A stretch of DNA of 64,000 bases, from assembly GCA_024707405.1 (NCBI GenBank), contig JANPZU010000008.1, positions 310,001 to 374,000 of the forward strand. Reading direction: 5' to 3'. Origin of the DNA: Luteimonas sp. (lineage in GTDB: Bacteria > Pseudomonadota > Gammaproteobacteria > Xanthomonadales > Xanthomonadaceae). A program made the translations under genes and the position numbers. The notes below the pieces were generated by a model. That model was not told the DNA's origin. It saw only the letters and a program-made list of their open reading frames with translations, and ran no database searches. Shown here piece after piece: positions 16,847 to 24,873 of this stretch. How positions within the stretch are numbered: position 1 is the first letter of the stretch; every line of letters starts with the position of its first letter.

Positions 16847-18766
16847 CTACAGGATCGGGCTGAGCCCGGAGCCGAAGGCGGTGAAGATCCGCGTCAGCAG
16901 GCTGCGGAAGCCGAGGTTGACCTCGGGGAAATCACCGACCGGCTCGTAGCAATCACGGAAGCCCGGGTCGCGCGGCGACATCGGTTCCGGGCAGTAGGGG
17001 CCGGGCCGGAACTCGAAACTGGTGGCATAACGCGTCGGCCACAGGTCGAACACCGGCAGCCGCTCGGACACCTTGGCCAACGAGTAGTCCAGCCCGGAGA
17101 ACACCGGCGGTCGGTCGCGCCGCGCGATCACCCAGGAATTCTCTGGTTCCATGTCGAGGCGGATGCCGTCGGCCAGCGCGCGCGCGAAGCGCGCGTCCGC
17201 GATCACCACTGCGCTCTCGGTGTTGTAGTCGTCGCCACGCGGATCGAAGTTGTGGGTGCCGACCACGCCAATGCGCTCGTCCACCACCAGCGACTTCGAG
17301 TGCAGGCCGATGCGCACGCCGGTGCGCTTGAGCGGCACGCGGCGGTTGACGCCGATGCCAGCGTAACGCAGCGCCGAGTATTCGCGCGACAGCGGCGGCG
17401 GCCGGTTGTCTTCGGCCGCCTGCCTGGGCTGCTGCGCGCCGATGCTCACGCTGCCGTCGGGCAACCAGGCGATATCGACCGCGCCGGTGGCGTCAAGGTC
17501 GATCGGCGCGGCTTCGGGGAACGGCTTGTATTCGTAGATCTCGAAACCGAATTCGCGCAGGTGCCGGCGCTTGTACTTGTACGACAGCGCATAGGTGATG
17601 AACGAGTCGGTCGCCGCGAGGCTGTTGGTGGACACGATGACCTGCGGCGGCCGCTCGCGTTCGCGCAGGCGCCTGAAGACGTCCTGCGCCATCGGCGACA
17701 AGACCAAGTAAGGCGTCTGCAGCAGCACCTCGCGTTCCGCCGACTCGATCAGCGCCAGCAGTTCCGGGGTGGTGTGGATCGCCTCGGCCGCCTGTTCGCG
17801 GTCGCGGCGGTGCTTGGCCGGCAGGTCGGCGACGAAGCCCACCTCGCCCACCGCGATGGCGGCGTCGGCCAGTCGCGTACGCACCAGTTCGGTATCGCTG
17901 GCGCTGTGCAAAGCGGCGGCGACGCGCTGCGGATTCTGGTACGGCTCGTCCTGTCGCATCGGCACGCCATGGCGCAGGAGGTGGCGGCCGACATCGGACA
18001 GTTGCTCGACCGGCACGCTCAACGGCGAATCCCAGAATGCCTGGAAGTTGCCTGCCATCGACGAGGTCACCGGCCCGGCGACCAGCACGTCTCGGTCGCG
18101 GAAATTGAACTCCGCACTCCAGTCGAAATAGTCGTCCTGGTAGTTGCGCCCCCCGGTGATCCCGACCAGCCCGTCGACCAGCAGCAGCTTGCTGTGCATG
18201 CGCTGGTTGAGCCGCCGCCAGCAGCAGGCCGCCGCCCAGGCGTACATCGGGTAGCTGATCCGCGCGCGCCCCAGCACCGGGTTGTAGATGCGCATCTGGA
18301 AGTTGGCATGCGCCCCGGCCAGTGCCGACAGCGTTTCCACCTTGCGCAACGCCGACAACTGGTCGATCAGCACGCGCACGCGCACGCCGCGCCGCGCCGC
18401 GGCCAGCAGTTCGTCGAGGAACAGGTGCCCGGCATCGTCCTCGTCGAAGATGTAGGTCTGCAGGTCGATGGCGGTGGTGGCGCCGCGGATCAGGTCGAGC
18501 CGCGACAACATCGCGTCCTGCCCGTATTCGAGCAACAGCACGTGGTGGCGCGGCGCATCGGGCGTGCTTGCCGCCATGGCATCGACACCCAGCTCGCGCA
18601 GCGGCGAAGCCTGCGCGCAGGCACCCGGGCGGTCGCAGTCGATCGCCGCCGGGCGCGCCTGCGCCGCGAGGGTGGCGGCCTGCTCGCGTTGCAGGGTGCC
18701 AAGGCCCGTGCAGGCGCTGCAGCACAACGCCAGCACCGCGGCCAGGAGCCGCAGGCCTGGGGTCAT
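16847..18766 (-). CDS. Phospholipase D family lipoprotein (ClsC-like cardiolipin synthase)
   Basis: A 639-residue predicted lipoprotein (MTPGLRLLAAVLALCCSACTG, lipidated Cys 19) with two phospholipase D active sites: HSKLLLVDGLVGITGGRNYQ (about residues 190-209) and HSKSLVVDERIGVVGTHNFD (about 485-504). Two HxK(x)4D motifs and the length are as in ClsC/YmdC-type cardiolipin synthases, which join phosphatidylglycerol with another phospholipid, in ClsC phosphatidylethanolamine. A Cys-Trp-Arg-Arg stretch before the first motif is unusual. It is the last gene of an operon with ParA, SixA and YceI genes, and its ATG overlaps the yceI-like stop (ATGA). The lipid substrate is not proven. Confidence 0.85.
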   Translation of the reverse strand: MTPGLRLLAAVLALCCSACTGLGTLQREQAATLAAQARPAAIDCDRPGACAQASPLRELGVDAMAASTPDAPRHHVLLLEYGQDAMLSRLDLIRGATTAIDLQTYIFDEDDAGHLFLDELLAAARRGVRVRVLIDQLSALRKVETLSALAGAHANFQMRIYNPVLGRARISYPMYAWAAACCWRRLNQRMHSKLLLVDGLVGITGGRNYQDDYFDWSAEFNFRDRDVLVAGPVTSSMAGNFQAFWDSPLSVPVEQLSDVGRHLLRHGVPMRQDEPYQNPQRVAAALHSASDTELVRTRLADAAIAVGEVGFVADLPAKHRRDREQAAEAIHTTPELLALIESAEREVLLQTPYLVLSPMAQDVFRRLRERERPPQVIVSTNSLAATDSFITYALSYKYKRRHLREFGFEIYEYKPFPEAAPIDLDATGAVDIAWLPDGSVSIGAQQPRQAAEDNRPPPLSREYSALRYAGIGVNRRVPLKRTGVRIGLHSKSLVVDERIGVVGTHNFDPRGDDYNTESAVVIADARFARALADGIRLDMEPENSWVIARRDRPPVFSGLDYSLAKVSERLPVFDLWPTRYATSFEFRPGPYCPEPMSPRDPGFRDCYEPVGDFPEVNLGFRSLLTRIFTAFGSGLSPIL

Positions 18767-19341
18767 CCGCCGCTGCCGCGCGTGCGCAGCCTGAGCGAGA
18801 GCCTGACCCGGTCGGACAGCGCGAACGACCAGCGATCCATGTCGAAATCGCCGCGATAGACCACGCCGGTCGCGACCACGTCGCAGTCCACGCCGGGCCG
18901 GTCGCAGGCCGCGGGCTGCAAGGTGAACACCTCGCGCCGGGTCTTGCCGCGGATGGTCAGTTCACCGGCCAGCTTGCCGCCATCGCGCAGCAGCGATTCG
19001 GGATAGGCGTCGGACACGAACACCACCTCGGGATGGTGCTGGGAATCGAAGAAACCCTCGCCGCGGGTCAACCGCGTGAATCGTTCGTTGCCGACAATCT
19101 CGACCGCTTGCGTCGGCATCCGCACGCTGACCCGCTTGCGCTGTTCGCCGGCACGCTCGATCTCGCCCGACACCGACGGGAACCGGCCTTCCAGCGTCTG
19201 TCCCCAGCGCGTCCTCAGCGAGAACTCCGCCTTCGATCCATCGCCATCGATGACCGCCATCAACGGCTGCGACGTCGCCTGCCCAGCGCCGGCAAGCATC
19301 GCCGCGCCCAGCACCACCACGATCCCCCGCCAGCACGACAT
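18763..19341 (-). CDS. YceI family periplasmic protein
   Basis: A 192-residue secreted lipocalin-like protein of the YceI family, which binds polyisoprenoid lipids in the periplasm. A signal peptide (MSCWRGIVVVLGAAMLAGAG, cut near residue 24) precedes the fold: AEFSLRTRWGQTLEGRFPSV at the start, FFDSQHHPEVVFVSDAY in the middle (the family FDVEKYP-type block) and GELTIRGKTRREVFTL and RWSFALSDRVRLSLRL near the end. The ATG at 19341 is 17 bp after sixA; the gene overlaps the phospholipase D-like gene by four bases. Lipid binding next to a phospholipid-active enzyme makes a shared envelope role plausible. Confidence 0.85.
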   Translation of the reverse strand: MSCWRGIVVVLGAAMLAGAGQATSQPLMAVIDGDGSKAEFSLRTRWGQTLEGRFPSVSGEIERAGEQRKRVSVRMPTQAVEIVGNERFTRLTRGEGFFDSQHHPEVVFVSDAYPESLLRDGGKLAGELTIRGKTRREVFTLQPAACDRPGVDCDVVATGVVYRGDFDMDRWSFALSDRVRLSLRLRTRGSGG

Positions 19342-19358
19342 GCCCGTCCTTCCCTGCG

Positions 19359-19835
19359 TCACGGCCACCAGAACGCCGCCAGCCGCGCGATGCCGGGTTC
19401 GACCTGCGCATCGGCGGGGAACGACAGCACCGCGATCGCCGCCGGCGGCATGCCGCGGTAGTCGCCGGACTGCCCGCTGTGCATCAGCGCGACCAGCTGT
19501 TCCAGACCGGGGTTGTGCCCCACCACCAGCAGGCGCTCGACGTCGGCATGGGCATCGATCAGGCCCGCCAGGGTGCCCGGCGTGGCCTCGTAGATCGTGG
19601 CTTCCAGCCGCCGGTCGATGCCGTTCTCGTTGGCCAGCAGGGCGTCGAGGGTCTCGCGCGTACGCCGCGCGGGCGAGCACAGCACGCGATCGGGGATCAG
19701 CCCCTGCTCGCAGAGCCAGCGCCGGGCAGCCTCGGCTTCGGCCAGGCCGACCGACGACAGCGGGCGGTCGAAATCGGCCTGCCCTGGCATCGGGGCTTCG
19801 GCATGGGCGTGCCGCAACAGGATCAGTTCTCGCAT
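19359..19835 (-). CDS. sixA: Phosphohistidine phosphatase SixA
   Basis: A 158-residue member of the histidine phosphatase superfamily, cytosolic, removing phosphate from phosphohistidine on HPt domains or PTS proteins (NPr). The RHG-type motif is MRELILLRHAHAEAP with the nucleophile His near residue 9; SPARRTRETLDAL provides the second phosphate pocket and LLVVGHNPGLEQLVALM the second catalytic His. Length matches SixA (about 160). It sits 16 bp downstream of the parA-like gene and 17 bp upstream of the yceI-like gene, so it is the second gene of a four-gene operon. Confidence 0.88.
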   Translation of the reverse strand: MRELILLRHAHAEAPMPGQADFDRPLSSVGLAEAEAARRWLCEQGLIPDRVLCSPARRTRETLDALLANENGIDRRLEATIYEATPGTLAGLIDAHADVERLLVVGHNPGLEQLVALMHSGQSGDYRGMPPAAIAVLSFPADAQVEPGIARLAAFWWP

Positions 19836-19851
19836 CGCGCGCTCCGTGCGC

Positions 19852-20487
19852 TCAGGACTTCTTGAGCCATTTCAACAGCGGTTGCCAGTCGGCCTGGTGG
19901 TCGCGCACCTGCTGCGAGTTGTAGTCGAACAGGCTGCGGCCCAGCCCGACCAGCATCACGTAGGCCTGGCTGTCGCGCAGCTGCGCCACCACCGGGTAAG
20001 GCCACTGCGACAGCAGGTCGAGCGCCTGCTGCGAAGCATTGGTCCACGGACGCAGGCGGTTGCCGACCAGCCCGACCCGCAACTGGCCGCGACGCACGCG
20101 CGGGTGCTTGGCCAGTGCGTTCAGGAACGGCACCGTCGCGTCGATGTCCAGCGCCGAGGGCAATACCGGCACCACCACGGCCTCGGCATGTTCGAGATAG
20201 GTGTCCAGAGCCTCCGGATGCGCGCCGGCGGGCGCGTCCACGACGACACGGTCGGTACCGTCGGGGATCGATTTCCACGCGGTCTTGTGCCGGCTGCTGC
20301 CGTCGATCGGCAACACCGCACTCTCCAGCACGGCACGGCGTTCGGCCCAGCGGGTCGAGGATCCCTGCGGATCGGCATCGACCAGCACGGTCTTCTGCCC
20401 CGACAGTGCGGCCTGGGCCGCCAGGTGCGTCGCGATCGTGGTCTTGCCGACGCCACCCTTCGAACTGGCCACCAACACCGTCTTCAT
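19852..20487 (-). CDS. ParA family ATPase without a ParB partner
   Basis: A 211-residue deviant-Walker ATPase. The P-loop is SSKGGVGKTTIATHLA (about residues 8-23) with the signature Lys, Walker A' is TVLVDADPQGSS (about 33-44) and Walker B RVVVDAPAGAH (about 83-93). It lacks an N-terminal HTH, like the small ParA/MinD-type proteins that position chromosomes, plasmids, chemoreceptors or other cargo. No parB gene is adjacent; instead it leads an operon with sixA, yceI-like and phospholipase D-like genes and is divergent from an AAA ATPase. Cargo unknown. The ATG 20487 gives MKTVLVASSKGG, the normal family start. Confidence 0.87.
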   Translation of the reverse strand: MKTVLVASSKGGVGKTTIATHLAAQAALSGQKTVLVDADPQGSSTRWAERRAVLESAVLPIDGSSRHKTAWKSIPDGTDRVVVDAPAGAHPEALDTYLEHAEAVVVPVLPSALDIDATVPFLNALAKHPRVRRGQLRVGLVGNRLRPWTNASQQALDLLSQWPYPVVAQLRDSQAYVMLVGLGRSLFDYNSQQVRDHQADWQPLLKWLKKS

Positions 20488-20604
20488 CCGCAACGCCTCT
20501 GGCTCGGGAACGAGTCGCGAGCGTACACCGGCCAAGCAGCGTCCGCGACTCTGCACTGCACCACTCTGCTATCGTCGCCGCGCTTCTTGACGCAATCTTT
20601 ACGA

Positions 20605-22092
20605 ATGAGCGACCTGCAGGACCTGGTGGCGCTGATCCGCGCCGACACATCGCTGATCGTGGTCGAGACCCCGGACGAACCCCGGGTGGTCGAGTTGTTC
20701 CGGCAATCGCTCACCCATGTCTGGCGCGCGCTGCATCGCTGGTCGATCACCGAGGGCCTGCGCCGGATCGACCTCGACCGCGAGGATCCGTCCGAGACCC
20801 CGCCCGATGCCAGCACCACGCTGGCGGCGATCCGCAATGCCGACCAGCGCGGCATCTACTTGCTGCTCGATTTCCACCCTTACCTCGGTTACGCCAGCAC
20901 GCAGCGGCAGTTGCGCGAGATTTTGCAGCGCCGCGACTGCCTGCCGCACACCGTCGTGCTGGTCGGCCACAAGGTCGAGCTGCCCGCGGAACTCGAAGCC
21001 AAGGCCACGCGCTTCCGCCCGCGCCTGCCCGACGCCAATGCCTTGCTGAAGATCGTCCGCGAAGAGGCGGCCGCCTACCAGCGTGAGCACGGCGGCAAGC
21101 GCGTGGAGGCCGACGAAGACACCGTGCGTCGCATCGTGCGCAACCTGCACGGCCTCGACGCCACCGACGCGCGCCGCATCGCGCGCCACCTGATCTTCGA
21201 CGACGGCGTGCTCGGCCCCGGCGACCTGCCGGCGCTGGCGAAGCTGAAGTTCGAGCTGCTCAACAAGAGCGGCCACCTGCATTTCGAATACGACACGGCG
21301 CAATTCGCCGACGTGGCCGGCGCGCACCGGCTCAAGCGCTGGGTCGAGCAACGGCGGCGCGTGTTCGTCGATGGCGACGCGCCGCCCGGCCTCGACCCGC
21401 CCAAGGGCGTGCTGCTGCTGGGCGTGCAAGGCTGCGGCAAGTCGCTGCTGGCCAAGGCCGTCGCAGGCGGCTTCGGGGTGCCGCTGGTGCGGCTGGATTT
21501 CGGCACGCTGTACGCCAAGTACCACGGCGAGACCGAAGCCAACCTGCGTGCGGCGCTGGCATCGACCGAACAACTCGCGCCCTGCGTGCTGTGGATCGAC
21601 GAGATCGAGAAGGGACTCGCATCCAGTGGCGCCGATGGCGACGGCGGCGTGTCGAGGCGCGTGCTCGGCTACCTGCTCACGTGGATGGCCGAGCGCAAGT
21701 CGAAGGTGTTCCTGGTCGCCACCGCCAATCAGGTGCACGAGTTGCCGGCCGAACTGCTGCGCAAGGGCCGCTTCGACGAAATCTTCTTCGTCGACCTGCC
21801 AGATGCCGAGGCCCGCACGCATGTGTTCGACCTGCACCTGCGGCGGCGCGTGCTCGACCCGGCCGGCTTCGACCTGCCCGCCCTCGCGCACGCGGCCGAA
21901 GGCTTCTCCGGCGCCGAGATCGAACAGGCCATCGTGTCCGCGCTGTATGCCGCTCATGCGCAAGACGCTCCGGTCGACGATGCCCTGCTGCACGACGAAC
22001 TCCGCGGCACCCGGCCACTGTCGGTGGTGATGCGCGAACAAGTGGCAGCCTTGCGTGCATGGGCACGCGAGCGCACGGTGCCGGCGAACTGA
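20605..22092 (+). CDS. AAA family ATPase (Ycf46/FtsH-like, non-proteolytic)
   Basis: A 495-residue AAA+ ATPase resembling Ycf46. Residues 1 to about 230 are an N-terminal domain that itself looks like a degenerate ATPase half (DLVALIRADTSLIVVETPDE, RGIYLLLDFHPYLGY, HTVVLVGHKVELP). The active AAA module has Walker A GVQGCGKS (about 273-280), Walker B CVLWIDEIEKG (about 327-337), sensor 1 VFLVATANQ and an arginine finger region LLRKGRFDEIFFVDLPDAEAR, then a C-terminal lid (EGFSGAEIEQAIVSALYAA). No protease domain. Ycf46 proteins are linked to carbon-dioxide response in cyanobacteria; here the role is unknown. It is divergent from the parA-like gene, 117 bp away. Confidence 0.85.
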   Translation: MSDLQDLVALIRADTSLIVVETPDEPRVVELFRQSLTHVWRALHRWSITEGLRRIDLDREDPSETPPDASTTLAAIRNADQRGIYLLLDFHPYLGYASTQRQLREILQRRDCLPHTVVLVGHKVELPAELEAKATRFRPRLPDANALLKIVREEAAAYQREHGGKRVEADEDTVRRIVRNLHGLDATDARRIARHLIFDDGVLGPGDLPALAKLKFELLNKSGHLHFEYDTAQFADVAGAHRLKRWVEQRRRVFVDGDAPPGLDPPKGVLLLGVQGCGKSLLAKAVAGGFGVPLVRLDFGTLYAKYHGETEANLRAALASTEQLAPCVLWIDEIEKGLASSGADGDGGVSRRVLGYLLTWMAERKSKVFLVATANQVHELPAELLRKGRFDEIFFVDLPDAEARTHVFDLHLRRRVLDPAGFDLPALAHAAEGFSGAEIEQAIVSALYAAHAQDAPVDDALLHDELRGTRPLSVVMREQVAALRAWARERTVPAN

Positions 22093-22128
22093 CGCCCCGG
22101 CGCAACCCTTTCCGACGCTGCGGCATCC

Positions 22129-22263
22129 ATGCAGGGCATGAGGAAGACCATCGGCACATGCCGCGGGAACCATCCGCCGGCGACACTGTCCATCTTGACC
22201 GGGCGCGGCGCGCAGGCGCACGCGAGGGAACGCATGGGGCATCGGGGGAATCACCGGACATGA
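22129..22263 (+). CDS. Possible small ORF coupled to the ABC ATPase gene
   Basis: A 44-codon ORF, MQGMRKTIGTCRGNHPPATL and onward, ends at 22263 with its TGA overlapping the ATG of the ABC ATPase (ATGA). A second in-frame ATG lies at 22138. The peptide is basic and has one Cys. There is no strong ribosome site and no family resemblance, so this may be chance; it is recorded because the overlap pattern matches that of every junction in the downstream operon. Confidence 0.2.
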   Translation: MQGMRKTIGTCRGNHPPATLSILTGRGAQAHARERMGHRGNHRT

Positions 22264-22938
22264 TCGAACTGCAGGATGTGCACCGGCACTACGCCATGGC
22301 CGGGCAGACCGTGCGCGCACTCGCGGGCGTGAGCCTGAAAGTGGACGCCGGCGACTTCGTCGCCATCACCGGACAGTCCGGCTCGGGCAAGTCCAGCCTG
22401 CTCAACATCCTGGGCTGCCTCGACCATCCCACCAGCGGGCACTACCTGATCGAAGGCCGCGACGTGGCGACGCTCGACGACGAGGATGGCAGCGACATCC
22501 GCAACCGACGCATCGGCTTCGTGTTCCAGAGCTTCCACCTGCTGCCACGGTTGACCGTGCTGGAGAACGTGCTGCTGCCGCTGCGCTTCCATCGCGATCC
22601 GCCGGCGGACGCGCATGCCCATGCGAACGCGCTGCTGGAACGCGTGGGCCTGGGCGAGCGCCGCGACCATCGCCCCAACGAACTCTCCGGCGGCCAGATG
22701 CAGCGCGCCGCCATCGCCCGCGCACTGCTGCTGCGCCCGGCGCTGCTGCTGGCCGACGAACCCACGGGCAACCTCGACTCCAAGAGCGCCGCCGACGTGC
22801 TGGCACTGATCGACGAAGTGCACAAGGGCGGCCAGACGGTGGTGATGGTGACCCACGACAACGACATCGCCGCGCGCGCGCCCGCGCCAGGTGAAACTGC
22901 GCGACGGCAGGATCGAACATGACTCGGCACTGCACTGA
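22260..22938 (+). pseudogene. ABC transporter ATP-binding protein (MacB/LolD type), 3' frameshift
   Basis: Cytosolic ATPase of a MacB/LolD-type transporter. All motifs are intact: Walker A ITGQSGSGKSSLLNILGCLD (about residues 38-57), Q-loop FVFQSFHLLPRLTVLENVLL, signature NELSGGQMQRAAIARALL, Walker B ALLLADEPTGNLDSKSA and switch His VVMVTHDND. After the run GCGCGCGCGCCC at 22871-22883 the original frame gives a non-family tail ending at 22922; shifting by one base gives RQVKLRDGRIEHDSALH with a stop at 22936-22938, the normal MacB-type ending. The corrected protein is about 225 residues. The lesion is in a GC-repeat, so a sequencing error is likely; the core is complete, so activity might survive anyway. 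The first adaptor gene starts inside its end. Confidence 0.88.
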
Positions 22939-23899
22939 CCTGCTGCTCGCCGCCCTGCTGCTGGGCACGGCCATGCCCGCGGCGCAGGCCGTGGTGCTGA
23001 CCGGCGAAGTCCGCGCCACCGATGCGCAGGCGATCATCACCCCGCAGTCGAATTCGTCGCCGGTGGTGATCCGCTTCTTCATCCCCGAAGGCGATTCGGT
23101 GAAGAAGGGCGACGTGGTGCTGCGCATCGACCCGGGCCAGTCGGCGTCGATGATCCCCGACCTCGACGCACGCATCGAACAGACCCGCGCGAGGGGCGAC
23201 AAGGACATCGCCGACCTTGAGGTCAAGGCGCTCGATGCCGAGTTGTCGCTGGTCGATGCCGAGGCCGAACTCGCGGCCGCGCGCATCGACGCCAGGATCC
23301 CGAAGGGACTGGTCGCCGACCTCGATTACGACCGTTACCAGGGCGAACTCGACCGCGCCACGCGCGAATCCGAACTCAAGCGCCAGCAACTGGCCGAAGC
23401 GCGCGAAGCGGTGCGGCGGCGCCGCGAGGACGCCAAGCTCGAAGTCGACAAACTCATCGTGCAACGCGAGTACCACGCCTTGATGGTGCGCACGTCGGAA
23501 GTGCGCGCCGACCGCGATGGCTACGTGGTGCACGGCTTCAACAACAACTGGATCGGCGGACGCATCGACGAAGGTTCGTCGACGATGCCCGGCAGTCGCG
23601 CCGGCGAAGTGGTCAGCGGCAACGGCACCAGCGTGCGCGCCTGGGCGCTGGAACCCGACCGCCGCGGCCTGCAGGTCGGCCAACCGGTGGAGCTGAGTTT
23701 CGACGCGATTCCCGGCAGCCGGATCGAGGGCCGCATCAGCGCGATCTCCGGTGCGCCCGACCGACGGCAGGAATGGGGCAGTGGCCGCTACTTCACCGTC
23801 GACATCGACTTCGATGCCGGCAGCCACAAGTTGTTGCCGGGCATGAGCGCGCGCGTGGTCGCACGCCCTGCCGCCCAAGCAGCCGGAGCAGGCCGATGA
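22919..23899 (+). CDS. HlyD-like periplasmic adaptor protein 1 of the ABC operon
   Basis: A 326-residue periplasmic adaptor with a signal peptide (MTRHCTDLLLAALLLGTAMP, cut near AQA, residue 24). The order is: lipoyl-type half-motif VIRFFIPEGDSVKKGDVVLRID (about 51-72), a long coiled coil of about 110 residues with an acidic/basic pattern (residues about 80-185), the second lipoyl half VRADRDGYVVHGFNNNWIGG, and a beta-barrel segment LQVGQPVELSFDAIPGSRIE. This is the membrane-fusion protein layout that links an inner-membrane pump to the outer membrane. It overlaps the ATPase gene by about 20 bp and the next adaptor by four bases. Confidence 0.85.
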   Translation: MTRHCTDLLLAALLLGTAMPAAQAVVLTGEVRATDAQAIITPQSNSSPVVIRFFIPEGDSVKKGDVVLRIDPGQSASMIPDLDARIEQTRARGDKDIADLEVKALDAELSLVDAEAELAAARIDARIPKGLVADLDYDRYQGELDRATRESELKRQQLAEAREAVRRRREDAKLEVDKLIVQREYHALMVRTSEVRADRDGYVVHGFNNNWIGGRIDEGSSTMPGSRAGEVVSGNGTSVRAWALEPDRRGLQVGQPVELSFDAIPGSRIEGRISAISGAPDRRQEWGSGRYFTVDIDFDAGSHKLLPGMSARVVARPAAQAAGAGR

Positions 23900-24873
23900 C
23901 CGTGCGCCGCCTCTGCCTCCCGATTGCATTGGCCGCATTGTTGCCGCTGGCCGCGCAGGCCGCGACGCTGCGCGTCGACGGCGAGGTCTACGCGCTGGAC
24001 AAGTCGCAGCTGATGCCGCCGATGATCGACCGCGTCTGGAACTTCAACATCACCCGACTCGCGCCCGATGGCGAACCGGTGAAGCAGGGCGACGTGGTGC
24101 TGGCCTTCGACGGCAACCAGATCATGCAGCAGCTCACCGAGAAGCGCAGCCAACTCGCCGAGAAGCAGCGCGAGCTGGAGAAACTCGAACTCGACCTCGC
24201 CGAACGCGAGCGCACCGAACGCCTGTTCACCGCCGAGGCGCAGGCGACACTGGACAAGGCCGAGCGCAAGACCGAGCAGCCGCGCGAACTGATCGCCGCG
24301 CTGCAGTACGACAAGCTGGTCGAGGAACGCAGGCGTGCCGAGCGACGGATGCAGCTCGTGGCGCAGCGCGAGCGCCTGGCCGCGGAGCAGCGGCGCCAGG
24401 AGCGCCGGCTGGTGCAATCGGAACTCGGGCAGTTGCAGGCCGACGTCGATCGCCTGCAGGCCTCACTGGTGCAACTCAACATCGTCGCGCCGCGCTCGGG
24501 CGTGATGATGCACAAGAGCAGTTGGAGCGGCGACAAGTTCGACGTCGGCTCGCAGGTGTGGCGCGGCCAGACCATCGCCGAGATCCCCGACAGCGACACC
24601 CTGGCCGTGCGTGCGGAGCTGCCCGAGCGCGACCTGTTGCGCGTGTCGGTCGGCGCACCCGCGCGGATCGTGGTCGAAGGCGGTGGTGGCAGCGCGCATC
24701 GCGGCACCGTCGCCGCCATCAGCCGCACCGTGCGCAGCAAGTCGCAGGTGCAGCCGATCCCGATCGTCGACGTCGAGATCCGCCTCGACGACCAGGCCGT
24801 CCGCCTGCGTCCCGGACAGGCGGTGCGCGTCGAACTCACCGTGCCCGACCAGACCGCGGGAGCCGGACGATGA
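23896..24873 (+). CDS. HlyD-like periplasmic adaptor protein 2 of the ABC operon
   Basis: A 325-residue adaptor with a signal peptide (MTVRRLCLPIALAALLPLAA, cut after AQA, residue 23). It has a split lipoyl motif (FNITRLAPDGEPVKQGDVVLAFDG, about residues 48-71; VQLNIVAPRSGVMMHKSSWS, about 191-210), a very charged coiled coil between (EKRSQLAEKQRELEKLELDL and on), and a beta-barrel part (VGAPARIVVEGGGGSAHRGT). It is clearly homologous in layout to adaptors 1 and 3 but diverged, so the three are not simple recent copies. ATGA overlaps join it to both neighbours. Confidence 0.85.
   Translation: MTVRRLCLPIALAALLPLAAQAATLRVDGEVYALDKSQLMPPMIDRVWNFNITRLAPDGEPVKQGDVVLAFDGNQIMQQLTEKRSQLAEKQRELEKLELDLAERERTERLFTAEAQATLDKAERKTEQPRELIAALQYDKLVEERRRAERRMQLVAQRERLAAEQRRQERRLVQSELGQLQADVDRLQASLVQLNIVAPRSGVMMHKSSWSGDKFDVGSQVWRGQTIAEIPDSDTLAVRAELPERDLLRVSVGAPARIVVEGGGGSAHRGTVAAISRTVRSKSQVQPIPIVDVEIRLDDQAVRLRPGQAVRVELTVPDQTAGAGR

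Noticed and set aside
16847-22092. Anti-phage defence island (PLD nuclease, AAA ATPase, ParA)
   Set aside because: The phospholipase D protein is a secreted lipoprotein of the cardiolipin-synthase type, YceI is periplasmic and SixA is a housekeeping phosphatase; nothing resembles a known defence effector or sensor set.
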